A stretch of 64,000 nucleotides of DNA, from the NCBI GenBank assembly GCA_034110565.1, contig JAWUYY010000025.1, positions 16,240 through 80,239 of the forward strand, in the 5' to 3' direction. The notes below the pieces were generated by a model. The model was given only the letters and a program-made list of their open reading frames with translations, was not told the DNA's origin and made no database searches. Made by a program: the position numbers and the translations under genes. Shown piece by piece: positions 18,401 to 25,460 of the stretch. This stretch comes from Bermanella sp034110565. Its GTDB lineage: Bacteria; Pseudomonadota; Gammaproteobacteria; Pseudomonadales; Oceanobacteraceae. How positions within the stretch are numbered: position 1 is the stretch's first letter; each line of letters begins with the position of its first letter.

Positions 18401-19408
18401 TATCAAGTGAATATCCAAGTAATGGCCAATGATAATGAAATGTTAGTCCAAGGACGAAATTGGCATCAGCTTATCGACACTGTTGGCGATCAAATTGAGC
18501 AGTTAACGCAAAATAATCATAACGACTTTGAACGTAACGACATTATTTGTTGGGACTTAAATGAATTACCTGTTCAATTTCAAGTGCAACAAGCTGGTAT
18601 TCAAGTCACGCTTTATCCAGCACTGGTGGATGAAGGTGGTACTGTTAGCTTGAAGTTGCTATCCCGTGAAGACGATGCACTTGTACAGTCAAGACTTGGG
18701 ATTTTACGGTTACTCAAGCTCGATCTGACGGAGCAAGTGAGCTGGGTGAAAAAAGAAACCCAAAAACGACTTGTACAGGAAATGATTTACTTTGGTCATA
18801 TCGGCAATAAAACCCAATTGCTAGATGCCGTGACTCATCGTGTATTCAGTATGTGCTTTGACTTATCACAATTACCCCGTGATGAAACATCCTACAATGC
18901 ATTAAGAAATCAAGGACGCGGTTTGATTAGTGATAAATTTGATGAGGTTATAATAATTATTAAGCAAATTTTGCAAAACTATCACCAACTCAATAAAAAA
19001 ATAAAGCAACAAAATCAATTAGCGTTTGCACTGGCCGTAGGCGACATTAAACAACAAATTAATGAGCTGATGCCTCCAGGATTTTTAGGGCTTGTAGATT
19101 ATGAGTGGTTAAAGCAATACCCCAGATATTTTAAAGCCATGATGCTGAGGTTAGATAAGCTGCAAGGTAATTTACAGAAAGATAAATTAACGCAACTAAA
19201 AGTAACCCTGTGGAGTGAGCAGTATCAGGCGTTACTGTCTCAGTTACCTGCAAATTTAGATTGTTTTGATGAAGTAAAGATATTGAATTGGATGATCCAG
19301 GAGTATCGAGTGTCATTGTTTGCACAAGAGCTTGGCACTGCAATACCAGTTTCAGACAAACGTTGGAAAGCACAGTTGGCAGATGCCAAGATCAGTATTC
19401 AGCAATAG
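15491..19408 (+). CDS. hrpA: ATP-dependent RNA helicase HrpA (DEAH box)
   Basis: A 1305-residue DEAH-box helicase of full family length, linked in E. coli to rescue of stalled or collided ribosomes. Motif I is GETGSGKTT (about 98-106), motif Ia is THTQPRR-like (AHTQPRRIAARSV), motif II is IIIDEAHERS, motif III is ITSATID, and motif VI is QRKGRCGR. The C-terminal half has the long HrpA-specific extension. The ATG at 15491 is preferred because its N-terminal length matches E. coli HrpA; a TTG at 15476 has a better ribosome binding site, but that site is buried in the fadD terminator. No gene follows closely. Confidence 0.93.
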   Translation: MSLLSVTNDIAPLEQLISQSMIQQRFGFSRQLSQIKKRLKSKQPVDHLVEKLQSQLIKSCERAGLRGVSLSAMEYDDSLPISQKRDEISDAIRDNQVVVIAGETGSGKTTQIPKICLELGLAQFGLIAHTQPRRIAARSVAQRIAQEVKVNLGEEVGYQIRFNDQSNEHTLVKLMTDGILLAETQNDRFLNKYQVIIIDEAHERSLNIDFLLGYLKQLLPKRPDLKVIITSATIDLDRFSKHFNNAPVIQVSGRTFPVETRYRPLIDLNDEGEEREGDLSRGIVDAVEELQLEDAKRGQIGDVLIFLSGEREIRETALELKKANLKNSEVLPLYARLNNADQNKIFNPSGGTRRIILSTNVAETSLTVPGIRYVIDSGVARISRYSYRSKVQRLPIEPISQASANQRKGRCGRVSEGICIRLFSEEDFNVRPEFSDPEIQRTNLAAVILQMLSLKLGNVSEFPFLDAPDNRFIKDGYNLLKELGAVSSDNEINQVGRALSKLPVDPRIARMLFEASKRKALQEMLIIASALSIQDPRERPPEKQQQADQKHAEFRDEESDFITLINIWQHFEEARQELSNNQLRQHCKKYFLNYMRMREWRDVHYQLRLQCKDLKLEENKQAAGYEAIHQSILSGFLSYIGQKTEDGDYLGARNRRFMLFPGSGIFKKRPKWVVSAELVETSRLYARMNARIDPEWLEPLATSLVKRKYLEPYWSIKRGQVMAYEQVSLYGLVIIPKRNVSYAKIDPQVSHDIFIREALVQKQIKSKAAFLQYNQNLIEEIEELEDKSRRRDIVVDEERLFQFYLERVPNEISDSASFENWLKDQPDDLLKVKRSYLMQHGAENITQAQFPDHFTHGSIIYPLMYRFEPNHKEDGVSVLVPAAMLKQLPVSRLQWLVPGMLREKVIALLKGLTKSIRRQLVPVPDFADGFLIKYQASDESLYEVLAQYVYQQKRIKIEPKDWNLDQLDSHYQVNIQVMANDNEMLVQGRNWHQLIDTVGDQIEQLTQNNHNDFERNDIICWDLNELPVQFQVQQAGIQVTLYPALVDEGGTVSLKLLSREDDALVQSRLGILRLLKLDLTEQVSWVKKETQKRLVQEMIYFGHIGNKTQLLDAVTHRVFSMCFDLSQLPRDETSYNALRNQGRGLISDKFDEVIIIIKQILQNYHQLNKKIKQQNQLAFALAVGDIKQQINELMPPGFLGLVDYEWLKQYPRYFKAMMLRLDKLQGNLQKDKLTQLKVTLWSEQYQALLSQLPANLDCFDEVKILNWMIQEYRVSLFAQELGTAIPVSDKRWKAQLADAKISIQQ

Positions 19409-19507
19409 AGCGACCTATCTTAAATAGGTGTTGGAATTTTAGGCTGGCCACTTTGGCGTTTAAATTGTCCATTTAAACCCGCTTTTATGACTTATTTAGG
19501 TGTAATT

Positions 19508-19523
19508 GTGAGTCATGACTCAC
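19508..19523. promoter_or_regulatory. 16-base perfect palindrome upstream of the KASIII-like gene
   Basis: GTGAGTCATGACTCAC is a perfect even palindrome about 124 bases before the start of the synthase gene, in the 238-base gap after hrpA. It is not a CRP site, because the half-sites are eight bases apart rather than six. No convincing -35/-10 pair could be assigned around it. Confidence 0.5.
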
Positions 19524-19646
19524 CTCGCAAGTGGCATAAATCGCCATATTCGATTATAGTTTTAGGCTATTAAAGAGGGTGTGTCGCCAAAGGACGGGTA
19601 GACAATAAAAAGTTCGTGCAGATTAAAATAAAGATAGGGGATCAGA

Positions 19647-20768
19647 GTGAAGCAAGTTGTAATTAGTGGTACCGGTTTATATACCCCAACCCAATCTATT
19701 TCTAATGATGAGTTAGTGGCTGCGTTTAATGCTTATGTAGATGTTTATAATGCTGAGCACGCTGATGAGATTGTAACGGGTACCGTTACAGAGCTTGCGC
19801 ATAGTAACAGTGCTTTTATTGAAAAGGCATCGGGAATAAAAAGCCGTTTTGTAATTGATAAAGAAGGCATTATTGACCCTAAGCGTATGAAACCTTTCAT
19901 CGCCGAACGTTCCAATGATGAGCCATCTTTACAGTGTGAAATGGCCATAGCTGCTGCAAAAGAAGCATTGGCACAAGCGGGTAAAACGGCTGATGACGTG
20001 GATGCGGTGATTGTAGCGTGTTCAAACTTGCAGCGTGCTTATCCTGCTATTGCTGTAGAAGTGCAAACCGCATTGGGTATTCAAGGTTTCGCTTATGATA
20101 TGAATGTGGCATGTAGTAGTGCAACGTTTGGTATTCAAGCGGGTGTTAATGCTATTCAAACTGGCTCAGCACGCAGTGTTCTTATGGTGAACCCTGAAAT
20201 TTGTTCGGCTCATTTAAATTTCCGTGATCGTGATAGCCATTTTATTTTTGGTGATGCGTGTACCGCGGTTTTATTAGAAGATAGCGAATTGGCCACTAGC
20301 GATCAGCAATTCAAAGTACTGGGTACTAAGCTGCAAACTGTATTCTCTAATAGTATTCGCAACAATGCTGGCTTCCTAAATCGTTGCGATGAGTCGGGCC
20401 TTAATAAGCCGGATAAATTGTTTATTCAAAACGGTCGTAAGGTGTTTAAAGAAGTATGCCCTATGGTTGCGAAACAAATTACGGCTCATATTGGCGAATT
20501 AGATATTGCCGCTGGCTCATTGACTCGTATGTGGTTGCACCAAGCTAACCTCAGCATGAACCAATTAATCTCTAAGCGTGTCTTAGGTCGTGAGGCTACT
20601 GAGATGGAGGCGCCAGTGATTTTGGATCGCTATGCCAATACTAGTTCTGCGGGTTCTATTATTGCTTATCATTTACATAAGTCTGACTTCAAAACGGGCG
20701 AAAAAGGGGTTATCTGCAGCTTTGGTGCGGGTTACTCGATTGGTACGGTCGTGGTAGAGAAGCTTTAA
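19647..20768 (+). CDS. Beta-ketoacyl-ACP synthase III family protein (PA3286-like)
   Basis: A 373-residue thiolase-fold condensing enzyme. The catalytic triad is visible: Cys in NVACSSATFG (about residue 153), His in WLHQANLSMN, and Asn in RYANTSSAGS. It is longer than housekeeping FabH (about 320) and resembles, from memory, Pseudomonas PA3286, which diverts medium-chain acyl-CoA from beta-oxidation into fatty acid synthesis. The start is GTG with AGGGG six bases upstream. It is monocistronic, ending in a strong terminator. The match to PA3286 is by remembered sequence and would need an alignment. Confidence 0.8.
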   Translation: MKQVVISGTGLYTPTQSISNDELVAAFNAYVDVYNAEHADEIVTGTVTELAHSNSAFIEKASGIKSRFVIDKEGIIDPKRMKPFIAERSNDEPSLQCEMAIAAAKEALAQAGKTADDVDAVIVACSNLQRAYPAIAVEVQTALGIQGFAYDMNVACSSATFGIQAGVNAIQTGSARSVLMVNPEICSAHLNFRDRDSHFIFGDACTAVLLEDSELATSDQQFKVLGTKLQTVFSNSIRNNAGFLNRCDESGLNKPDKLFIQNGRKVFKEVCPMVAKQITAHIGELDIAAGSLTRMWLHQANLSMNQLISKRVLGREATEMEAPVILDRYANTSSAGSIIAYHLHKSDFKTGEKGVICSFGAGYSIGTVVVEKL

Positions 20769-20795
20769 AGTAGTCGCTTACAACTCGTCAGATAC

Positions 20796-20826
20796 AAAAA
20801 AAAGAGGCCAATGGCCTCTTTTTTTT
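20796..20826. terminator. Terminator after the KASIII-like gene
   Basis: AAAAGAGGCC pairs with GGCCTCTTTT around AAT, flanked by an A run and a T run. It insulates the following RiPP operon. Confidence 0.88.
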
Positions 20827-20870
20827 GGTTCAAATGAACTATCTTGAAGGTTGCTGCTCAAAACATCCGT

Positions 20871-20899
20871 GAAAATAGAGCGACTATTTTCAATATACT
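20871..20899 (+). promoter_or_regulatory. Inverted repeat and possible -10 box upstream of the RiPP operon
   Basis: GAAAATAG and CTATTTTC are separated by five bases (20871-20891), and a TATACT hexamer follows at 20894-20899. The repeat occupies the place of a -35 element, so it could be an operator or activator site for a metal-responsive regulator. No good TTGACA-like hexamer is present, so an alternative sigma factor is also possible. Confidence 0.4.
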
Positions 20900-20923
20900 A
20901 ATAGCTTAATCGAGGGGACTCTC

Positions 20924-21247
20924 ATGGCTAAAACTTATATGAAACCACTAGCAATGGCACTTGGTGCAACTCTGGCCGCTTCTATGGCGAGCACTGCATT
21001 GTCTGCTGAAAATCCGTTTACATCTCAATCTCTTGAGTCTGGCTATAAAGTAATGGCTGAAGGCAAGTGTGGTGAAGGTAAGTGCGGTGAGAGTAAATCG
21101 AAAAAAGAAGGCACATGCGGTGAAGATAAAGCTAAAAAAGAAGGCAAGTGCGGAGAAGATAAAGCCAAGAAAGAAGGTAAATGCGGCGAAGATAAAACCA
21201 AAAAAGAAGGTAAGTGCGGCGAAGGTAAATGCGGCGCTAAGTCTTAA
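20924..21247 (+). CDS. hvfA: RiPP precursor peptide with EGKCG motifs (HvfA / bufferin type)
   Basis: 107 residues: a Sec signal peptide (hydrophobic core MALGATLAASMAS, cleavage likely ALSA-EN at 28-29), a short linker, then a Lys/Glu/Gly/Cys-rich tail. The tail holds seven motifs: EGKCG at 46-50, 51-55, 73-77, 84-88, 95-99 and 100-104, and a variant EGTCG at 62-66. Each Cys is a candidate for conversion to a copper-binding oxazolone/thioamide group, as reported for HvfA in Haemophilus. GAGGGG lies six bases before the ATG. The modifying enzyme genes follow in the expected order. The product would be a periplasmic copper-binding peptide. Confidence 0.9.
   Translation: MAKTYMKPLAMALGATLAASMASTALSAENPFTSQSLESGYKVMAEGKCGEGKCGESKSKKEGTCGEDKAKKEGKCGEDKAKKEGKCGEDKTKKEGKCGEGKCGAKS
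21101..21232 (+). repeat. Four tandem 33-base units inside the RiPP precursor gene
   Basis: The units encode residues 60-103 as KKEGTCGEDKA, KKEGKCGEDKA, KKEGKCGEDKT and KKEGKCGEGKC. They differ at silent and a few replacement sites, so the array is not brand new. Such arrays can change copy number between strains. Confidence 0.85.
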
Positions 21248-21266
21248 TTAGCCGTAAGGGATTACC

Positions 21267-22079
21267 ATGGTCATTGAAGGTTCAGGTTTAGGGTTGCGCA
21301 GGGGTATGTTAGATGAGATGTCTCAGTTAACAGCGCAACAAGTTGATTTTTTTGAAGTAGCACCTGAAAACTGGATTGGCCTCGGTGGTCGCTTTGGGAA
21401 AGCGTTTAGAGCATTAACGGAACGCTTTCCTTTCGCTTGCCATGGTCTGTCACTTTCTATTGGCAGCTCTGATCCATTAGATGTGACATTTGTAAGCGCA
21501 GTAAAAGATTTTTTAGACACCCATCAAATTCAAACGTATAGCGAACACCTAAGCTATTGCAGCCACAACGGTCATATGTATGATCTTCTACCGATACCCT
21601 TTACACAAGATGCCATTAATCATGTAATTTCTCGCATTCAACAAGTACAAGATATCTTACAACGACCTTTAATTCTTGAAAACGTTTCTACCTATGCCAA
21701 GTTCGGTGATATGAATGAGTTAGCGTTTACTCAAGAAGTTGTTGGGCGCTCAGGTTGTAAGATATTACTCGATGTTAATAACGTGTATGTGAATAGTATT
21801 AATCATAACTATGATGCGGGTGAGTTTATTAAAGCGCTACCATCGTCTGCCATTGAATATGTTCATATAGCTGGTCACTTTGATGAAGCAGATGACTTAA
21901 AAGTCGACACTCATGGAGCGCCAGTTAAAGATGAAGTGTGGGATTTATTAAGGTTGGCTTATCTGCATCATGGTGTAAAACCCACCTTGTTAGAGCGCGA
22001 CTTTAATTTTCCTCCCATGGATGAATTATTAACAGAAGTAAATCAAATAAAAGCCATGCAAAAGGTGGCTTATGTCTAA
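21267..22079 (+). CDS. hvfB: DUF692 multinuclear non-heme iron oxidase (HvfB/BufB/MbnB type)
   Basis: A 270-residue TIM-barrel enzyme of the MNIO (DUF692) family, which oxidises Cys residues of precursor peptides. Putative metal ligands are spread as in the family: His in CHGLSLSIG, Glu/His in YSEHLSYCSHNG, Glu in LENVSTYA, Asp/Asn in LLDVNNVYVNS, His in EYVHIAGHFD, Asp/His in DTHGAPV and Glu in LLERDFNFP. TAAGGG precedes the ATG. It lies 19 bases after the precursor gene and overlaps the next gene by eight bases. The expected substrate is the EGKCG peptide next door. Confidence 0.93.
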   Translation: MVIEGSGLGLRRGMLDEMSQLTAQQVDFFEVAPENWIGLGGRFGKAFRALTERFPFACHGLSLSIGSSDPLDVTFVSAVKDFLDTHQIQTYSEHLSYCSHNGHMYDLLPIPFTQDAINHVISRIQQVQDILQRPLILENVSTYAKFGDMNELAFTQEVVGRSGCKILLDVNNVYVNSINHNYDAGEFIKALPSSAIEYVHIAGHFDEADDLKVDTHGAPVKDEVWDLLRLAYLHHGVKPTLLERDFNFPPMDELLTEVNQIKAMQKVAYV

Positions 22080-22806
22080 ATCAGACTTTCAAAACGAACA
22101 GGATATTTTTACAACTCATATTCGTTCAGCACAGCATCATACTATTGAGGGTATAGAAGATAGACGTTTAAATATTTATCGTGAATTGTTTTATAATAAT
22201 ATTGAAAGCTTCGTCAGCGGTACATTTCCCATTTTAAAAGAATGTATTTCACATGATGAATGGCATCAAATGGTCAGATCATTTTTTATTCAGCATAAAT
22301 GTAAAAGTCCTTATTTTTTAGAGATCAGTGAAGAGTTCCTGCATTTTTTACAAGCGGATACTGAAAACACATTATCGTTACCTGTTTACGCATATTCACT
22401 TGCTCATTGGGAGTGGATGGAATTATTTGCGGATACATATGTAGAGGGGCAGCATAATGAACGCTTAGTGATTAACTTAGATGTAGATATTGTAACGACC
22501 GTTGAATGTTCTTGGTTGCAGGCGTATGAATATGCGGTGCATAAAATAAAACCAGGTGATGAGGTCTTTAAAGTACCTGCGTTTTTATTGGTTTATCGTG
22601 ATGCAACTCAAAAAGTTGGTTTTGTTGAATTAAATTCTTTGAGCTATTTACTTTTTGAAGCGGTGCAAAACAATACAGAGCTGACCATTCAAGGAATTGT
22701 GCAAGAGATTGCGACTGTTCATAATATGCCCTTAGATCAACTACTATTAGGTGCATATGAAACTATCTCCAATTGGATTGACCTCCAACTGATTAAAAAA
22801 ATTTAA
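22072..22806 (+). CDS. hvfC: DUF2063 partner protein (HvfC/BufC type)
   Basis: A 244-residue protein of the DUF2063 family, the recognition partner that binds the precursor and the MNIO enzyme. The N-terminal helical region has the family signature RLNIYRELFYNNIESFVSGT (about 26-45) and FPILKECISHDEW. PYFLEISEEFLHFL follows, and the C-terminal half is a smaller mixed domain. The start overlaps the end of the DUF692 gene by eight bases, a sign of tight co-expression. It was formerly called a DNA-binding domain protein, but in this setting the RiPP role is much more likely. Confidence 0.9.
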   Translation: MSKSDFQNEQDIFTTHIRSAQHHTIEGIEDRRLNIYRELFYNNIESFVSGTFPILKECISHDEWHQMVRSFFIQHKCKSPYFLEISEEFLHFLQADTENTLSLPVYAYSLAHWEWMELFADTYVEGQHNERLVINLDVDIVTTVECSWLQAYEYAVHKIKPGDEVFKVPAFLLVYRDATQKVGFVELNSLSYLLFEAVQNNTELTIQGIVQEIATVHNMPLDQLLLGAYETISNWIDLQLIKKI

Positions 22807-22817
22807 TTGAGTTAATT

Positions 22818-23414
22818 ATGATGCACTTTATTAAAATACTATCGTCTTGTGTCGACAGGGTTGAAAAACTGGACTTTATTCCTTTACTGGCTATTAGGTT
22901 GTATCTGGCCCCAGTATTTTGGCTCGCAGGAATGAATAAACTCAGTGATATAGACAGTGTAACGGCTTGGTTTGGTAATAGTGATTGGGGGTTAGGTTTA
23001 CCTTTTCCTGAAGTTTTGGCCTGGCTTGCCACATTGACAGAAGTAGGTGCGGCTATTTTATTGGTTGTTGGTTTAGCTGTTCGTTGGATCAGCATACCTT
23101 TAATTATCACCATGTTAGTGGCCATCTTTGCGGTACATTGGCCAAATGGCTGGCAAGCGGTGGCAGACCCAAGCTCGGCGTTTGCATCAAGTGACATAGA
23201 TGAAGTCATGCGTCGTCTAGGGTTTGCCCGTGAAATACTTCAAGAGCATGGTAATTATGAATGGTTGACGGAACGAGGTAATTTAGTGATCAGTAATAAT
23301 GGCACTGAGTGGGGGGTGACTTATTTGATAATGTGTTCTGTTTTACTGTTTAAGGGTGCTGGACGCTATATGAGTGCTGATTTTTATATTAAAAACTGGT
23401 TAAAAAACCAATAA
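22818..23414 (+). CDS. DoxX-family membrane protein (fourth gene of the RiPP operon)
   Basis: A 198-residue inner-membrane protein with four probable helices, including IRLYLAPVFWLAGMNKL, VLAWLATLTEVGAAILLVVG and PLIITMLVAIFAVHW. LAPVFWLAGMNKL and TEVGAAILL are DoxX-like. It starts 12 bases after the DUF2063 gene. DoxX proteins commonly close HvfABC/bufferin operons, where a redox or quinone-linked role is guessed. A long soluble loop with PNGWQAVADPSSAFA lies between helices. Whether it supports maturation, export or electron supply is unknown. Confidence 0.85.
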   Translation: MMHFIKILSSCVDRVEKLDFIPLLAIRLYLAPVFWLAGMNKLSDIDSVTAWFGNSDWGLGLPFPEVLAWLATLTEVGAAILLVVGLAVRWISIPLIITMLVAIFAVHWPNGWQAVADPSSAFASSDIDEVMRRLGFAREILQEHGNYEWLTERGNLVISNNGTEWGVTYLIMCSVLLFKGAGRYMSADFYIKNWLKNQ

Positions 23415-23433
23415 ATATGGTTGTTTTATGTGT

Positions 23434-23463
23434 CGCTAACTAGGTGAGTAACCCCTGTTAGCG
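23434..23463 (+). terminator. Possible weak terminator after the RiPP operon
   Basis: CGCTAAC and GTTAGCG can pair around a 16-base loop. There is no T run, so factor-independent termination is doubtful. The rest of the 288-base gap to the porin is AT-rich and holds the PhoB-like box. Confidence 0.35.
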
Positions 23464-23629
23464 GGATTCCTCTAAGCTTAAATTCTAATAACGACCCTAA
23501 ATTTTCATTTCTCTTTCTATGTCTGTGTTATTTTCTTCTAGCTGAACTATATTGAGTTTAAGGTTGGTTGGCGCATTATGGCCTTTAATTGCAATAAAAA
23601 ATTCATCAATCTGTCACTTAAGTGAAGTA

Positions 23630-23663
23630 ATGTAACAAAACTGTAATATGATCTTTGTAACAT
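23630..23663 (+). promoter_or_regulatory. PhoB-box-like promoter of the porin gene
   Basis: ATGTAACAAAACTGTAAT (23630-23647) has two direct repeats at 11-base spacing and matches the E. coli Pho-box consensus at about 14 of 18 positions. TAACAT follows at 23658-23663, the expected distance for a -10 element when PhoB replaces the -35 contact. Phosphate-controlled porin expression is therefore suggested but not proven. Confidence 0.5.
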
Positions 23664-23702
23664 AACAGTCACTAAAACTTGAAAAACAAAAAGGTGAGAA
23701 GA

Positions 23703-24605
23703 ATGAAAAAGCCCCTAATTGCTGTTGCGGTATCTATGGCTCTAGTTTCGACTGTGCAAGCTGAAGGTCAGTTTTACGGTAAAATGAACGTTGCAACTGT
23801 TTATAATGATGTATCTGAAAAAGCCGGTGTTGAAAGCTATGCAAGCCGCTTAGGCGTAAAAGGCTCTGAAGATTTGGGTTCAACAACGGTTATTTATCAA
23901 GCAGAATTTGAAACAGATATTGATGGTGACAGTACTGTCTTCAAACAACGTGATTCTTATGTAGGCTTACATTACGCGGGCATGGGTACGGTAAAAATGG
24001 GTGTGATGGATACGCCACTTAAAAAATCTCAAGGCAAATTCGACTTGTTTAATGATGTAGTGGATATTAAACAAGTGATCACGGGTGAAACTCGTGCTGC
24101 TAACTCATTAAACTACACAACAGAGAAAATGGGTGCGGTTCAGGTTTCAGCTTCTGTTGTTTTTGCTGAAGATGGCACAAGTGATGGCTATTCTGCTAAT
24201 GCTATCTTCAATGCAGACTCTTTGTATGCGGCTGTTGCTTACGATACCAAGGTAGGTAATGAATCAACAGTACGTGCTACAGCGATTTATAACATGGGTG
24301 ATTTGTCTTTTGGTGCTCTAGTCAATCAAATAGATAGCGATGACTCTGCGGCTATAGCTGCGGATGCTGATGAGCTAGCTTATGCGGTTAATGCTGCGAT
24401 GAAAGCCGGTAGTAATACCTATAAGATTCAATTCGAAGTGGGTGATCAAGGTAAGCAATCAGAAGTAGGTGGTCAGAGCATTTCAGTTGGTGCTGATCAT
24501 AAATTGGCTAAAACGACTAAAGCTTATTTGTATGTGAATCAATTTGAATCAGATACAACAGATAGCGCAGTTGCAGTAGCCTTAGGTCTAGAACACAAGT
24601 TCTAA
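23703..24605 (+). CDS. Outer-membrane general porin
   Basis: A 300-residue beta-barrel porin with a signal peptide (MKKPLIAVAVSMALVSTVQA). The N-terminal strand GQFYGKMNVATVYND, the SRLGVKGSEDLG and VYQAEFE-like (VIYQAEFETDI) blocks, and the terminal Phe (LGLEHKF) are typical of Gram-negative porins. The eyelet-loop start RDSYVGLHYAGMGTVKMG is conserved. The ATG at 23703 follows AAGGTGAGAA; the longer frame adds a second, basic N-terminus that is unlikely. At about 280 mature residues it is on the short side for a trimeric porin. The upstream PhoB-like box hints at phosphate uptake. Confidence 0.88.
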   Translation: MKKPLIAVAVSMALVSTVQAEGQFYGKMNVATVYNDVSEKAGVESYASRLGVKGSEDLGSTTVIYQAEFETDIDGDSTVFKQRDSYVGLHYAGMGTVKMGVMDTPLKKSQGKFDLFNDVVDIKQVITGETRAANSLNYTTEKMGAVQVSASVVFAEDGTSDGYSANAIFNADSLYAAVAYDTKVGNESTVRATAIYNMGDLSFGALVNQIDSDDSAAIAADADELAYAVNAAMKAGSNTYKIQFEVGDQGKQSEVGGQSISVGADHKLAKTTKAYLYVNQFESDTTDSAVAVALGLEHKF

Positions 24606-24625
24606 CCTAAACACTAAGATATCTG

Positions 24626-24651
24626 AAGCCCCTTAATTGGGGCTTTTTTTG
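24626..24651 (+). terminator. Terminator after the porin gene
   Basis: AAGCCCC pairs with GGGGCTT around TTAATT, followed by a run of seven T. Confidence 0.9.
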
Positions 24652-24729
24652 TTTTTGGGATAAGTTGTTGCATTGAGTTTGTTCATGACCCTTGGTTTAA
24701 TGGCGCAGCTTATTGATTAGGAAAACCAT

Positions 24730-25458
24730 ATGAAGATTGCCGGTTCTTTTTTGGCTGCTTTTTGTACAATTTTATTATTATCAGGTCCTGCGGCTTCTGA
24801 TGAAAAAGACCCATGGGAGCCATGGAATCGCCAAGTTTTTGAATTTAATGAAACTGTGGATTACTACAGCGCAAAGCCCTTGGCTCAAGCCTATCGTAAC
24901 GTTACACCACAAGTGGTGGATGATGCCATTACCAATGTGTTTAGCAATTTAGGTGAGCCACTCGTTGTGGTGGGGGGCTTAGCTCAAGGGAAGTTTTTAC
25001 AGGCGTTATCAGATACAGGCCGTTTTTTGGTTAATAGCACCGTGGGTCTGTTGGGTGTGTTTGATGTCGCTCGCCATATTGGAATGCCAAAGCATAACGA
25101 AGATATGGGCCAAGTATTGGCAACTTGGGGATTTGATTCTGGACCGTACCTTATTATTCCAATTTTAGGGCCAAGTACTATTAGAGATGCAACGGGCTTT
25201 GTGGTTGATACTTGGGCGCTTGATGGGTTAGACCCGCAATCTCAAGTATTAGATGATACAGGGGTGTATTACTCGAGTGTGTTTGCTGAGTATCTGGATA
25301 TTCGTGCTGATATTATTCCAGCAGAAGGAATTATAAGTGGCGATCGGTATTCGTTTATTCGCAGTCTGTATTTACAGCGTCGAGAATATCTAATTAATGA
25401 CGGTCAGGTACAGGACGAGTTTAACGACGACTTCGATGACTACGGAGATGATTTTTAG
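24730..25458 (+). CDS. mlaA: MlaA (VacJ) phospholipid-transport protein, apparently non-lipidated
   Basis: A 242-residue outer-membrane component of the Mla pathway, which removes misplaced phospholipid from the outer leaflet. Family blocks are clear: DPWEPWNRQVFEFNE, NVFSNLGEPL, STVGLLGVFDVA, DMGQVLATWGFDSGPYLIIP and GPSTIRDATG. The N-terminus (MKIAGSFLAAFCTILLLSGP) looks like an ordinary signal peptide: its only Cys is at residue 12 with Phe before it, so no usable lipobox is seen, unlike E. coli MlaA. The C-terminal tail is very acidic. Its neighbours (pilZ, rssB, rssC) match the order I recall for Pseudomonas PA2800-PA2797. Confidence 0.9.
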   Translation: MKIAGSFLAAFCTILLLSGPAASDEKDPWEPWNRQVFEFNETVDYYSAKPLAQAYRNVTPQVVDDAITNVFSNLGEPLVVVGGLAQGKFLQALSDTGRFLVNSTVGLLGVFDVARHIGMPKHNEDMGQVLATWGFDSGPYLIIPILGPSTIRDATGFVVDTWALDGLDPQSQVLDDTGVYYSSVFAEYLDIRADIIPAEGIISGDRYSFIRSLYLQRREYLINDGQVQDEFNDDFDDYGDDF

Positions 25459-25460
25459 AG

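Noticed and set aside
19506..19524. CRP-like site TGTGA...TCACC upstream of the KASIII gene
   Set aside because: The half-sites are eight bases apart, not six, so a CRP dimer would not fit; it is treated as a separate palindrome.
21101..21232. Repeat array considered as a CRISPR array
   Set aside because: The 33-base units are contiguous with no spacers and lie in frame within a coding region.
21069..21251. Second reading frame over the Cys-rich precursor encoding a Lys-rich peptide
   Set aside because: It is a shadow created by the repeat composition; the signal-peptide frame with EGKCG motifs is clearly the real one.
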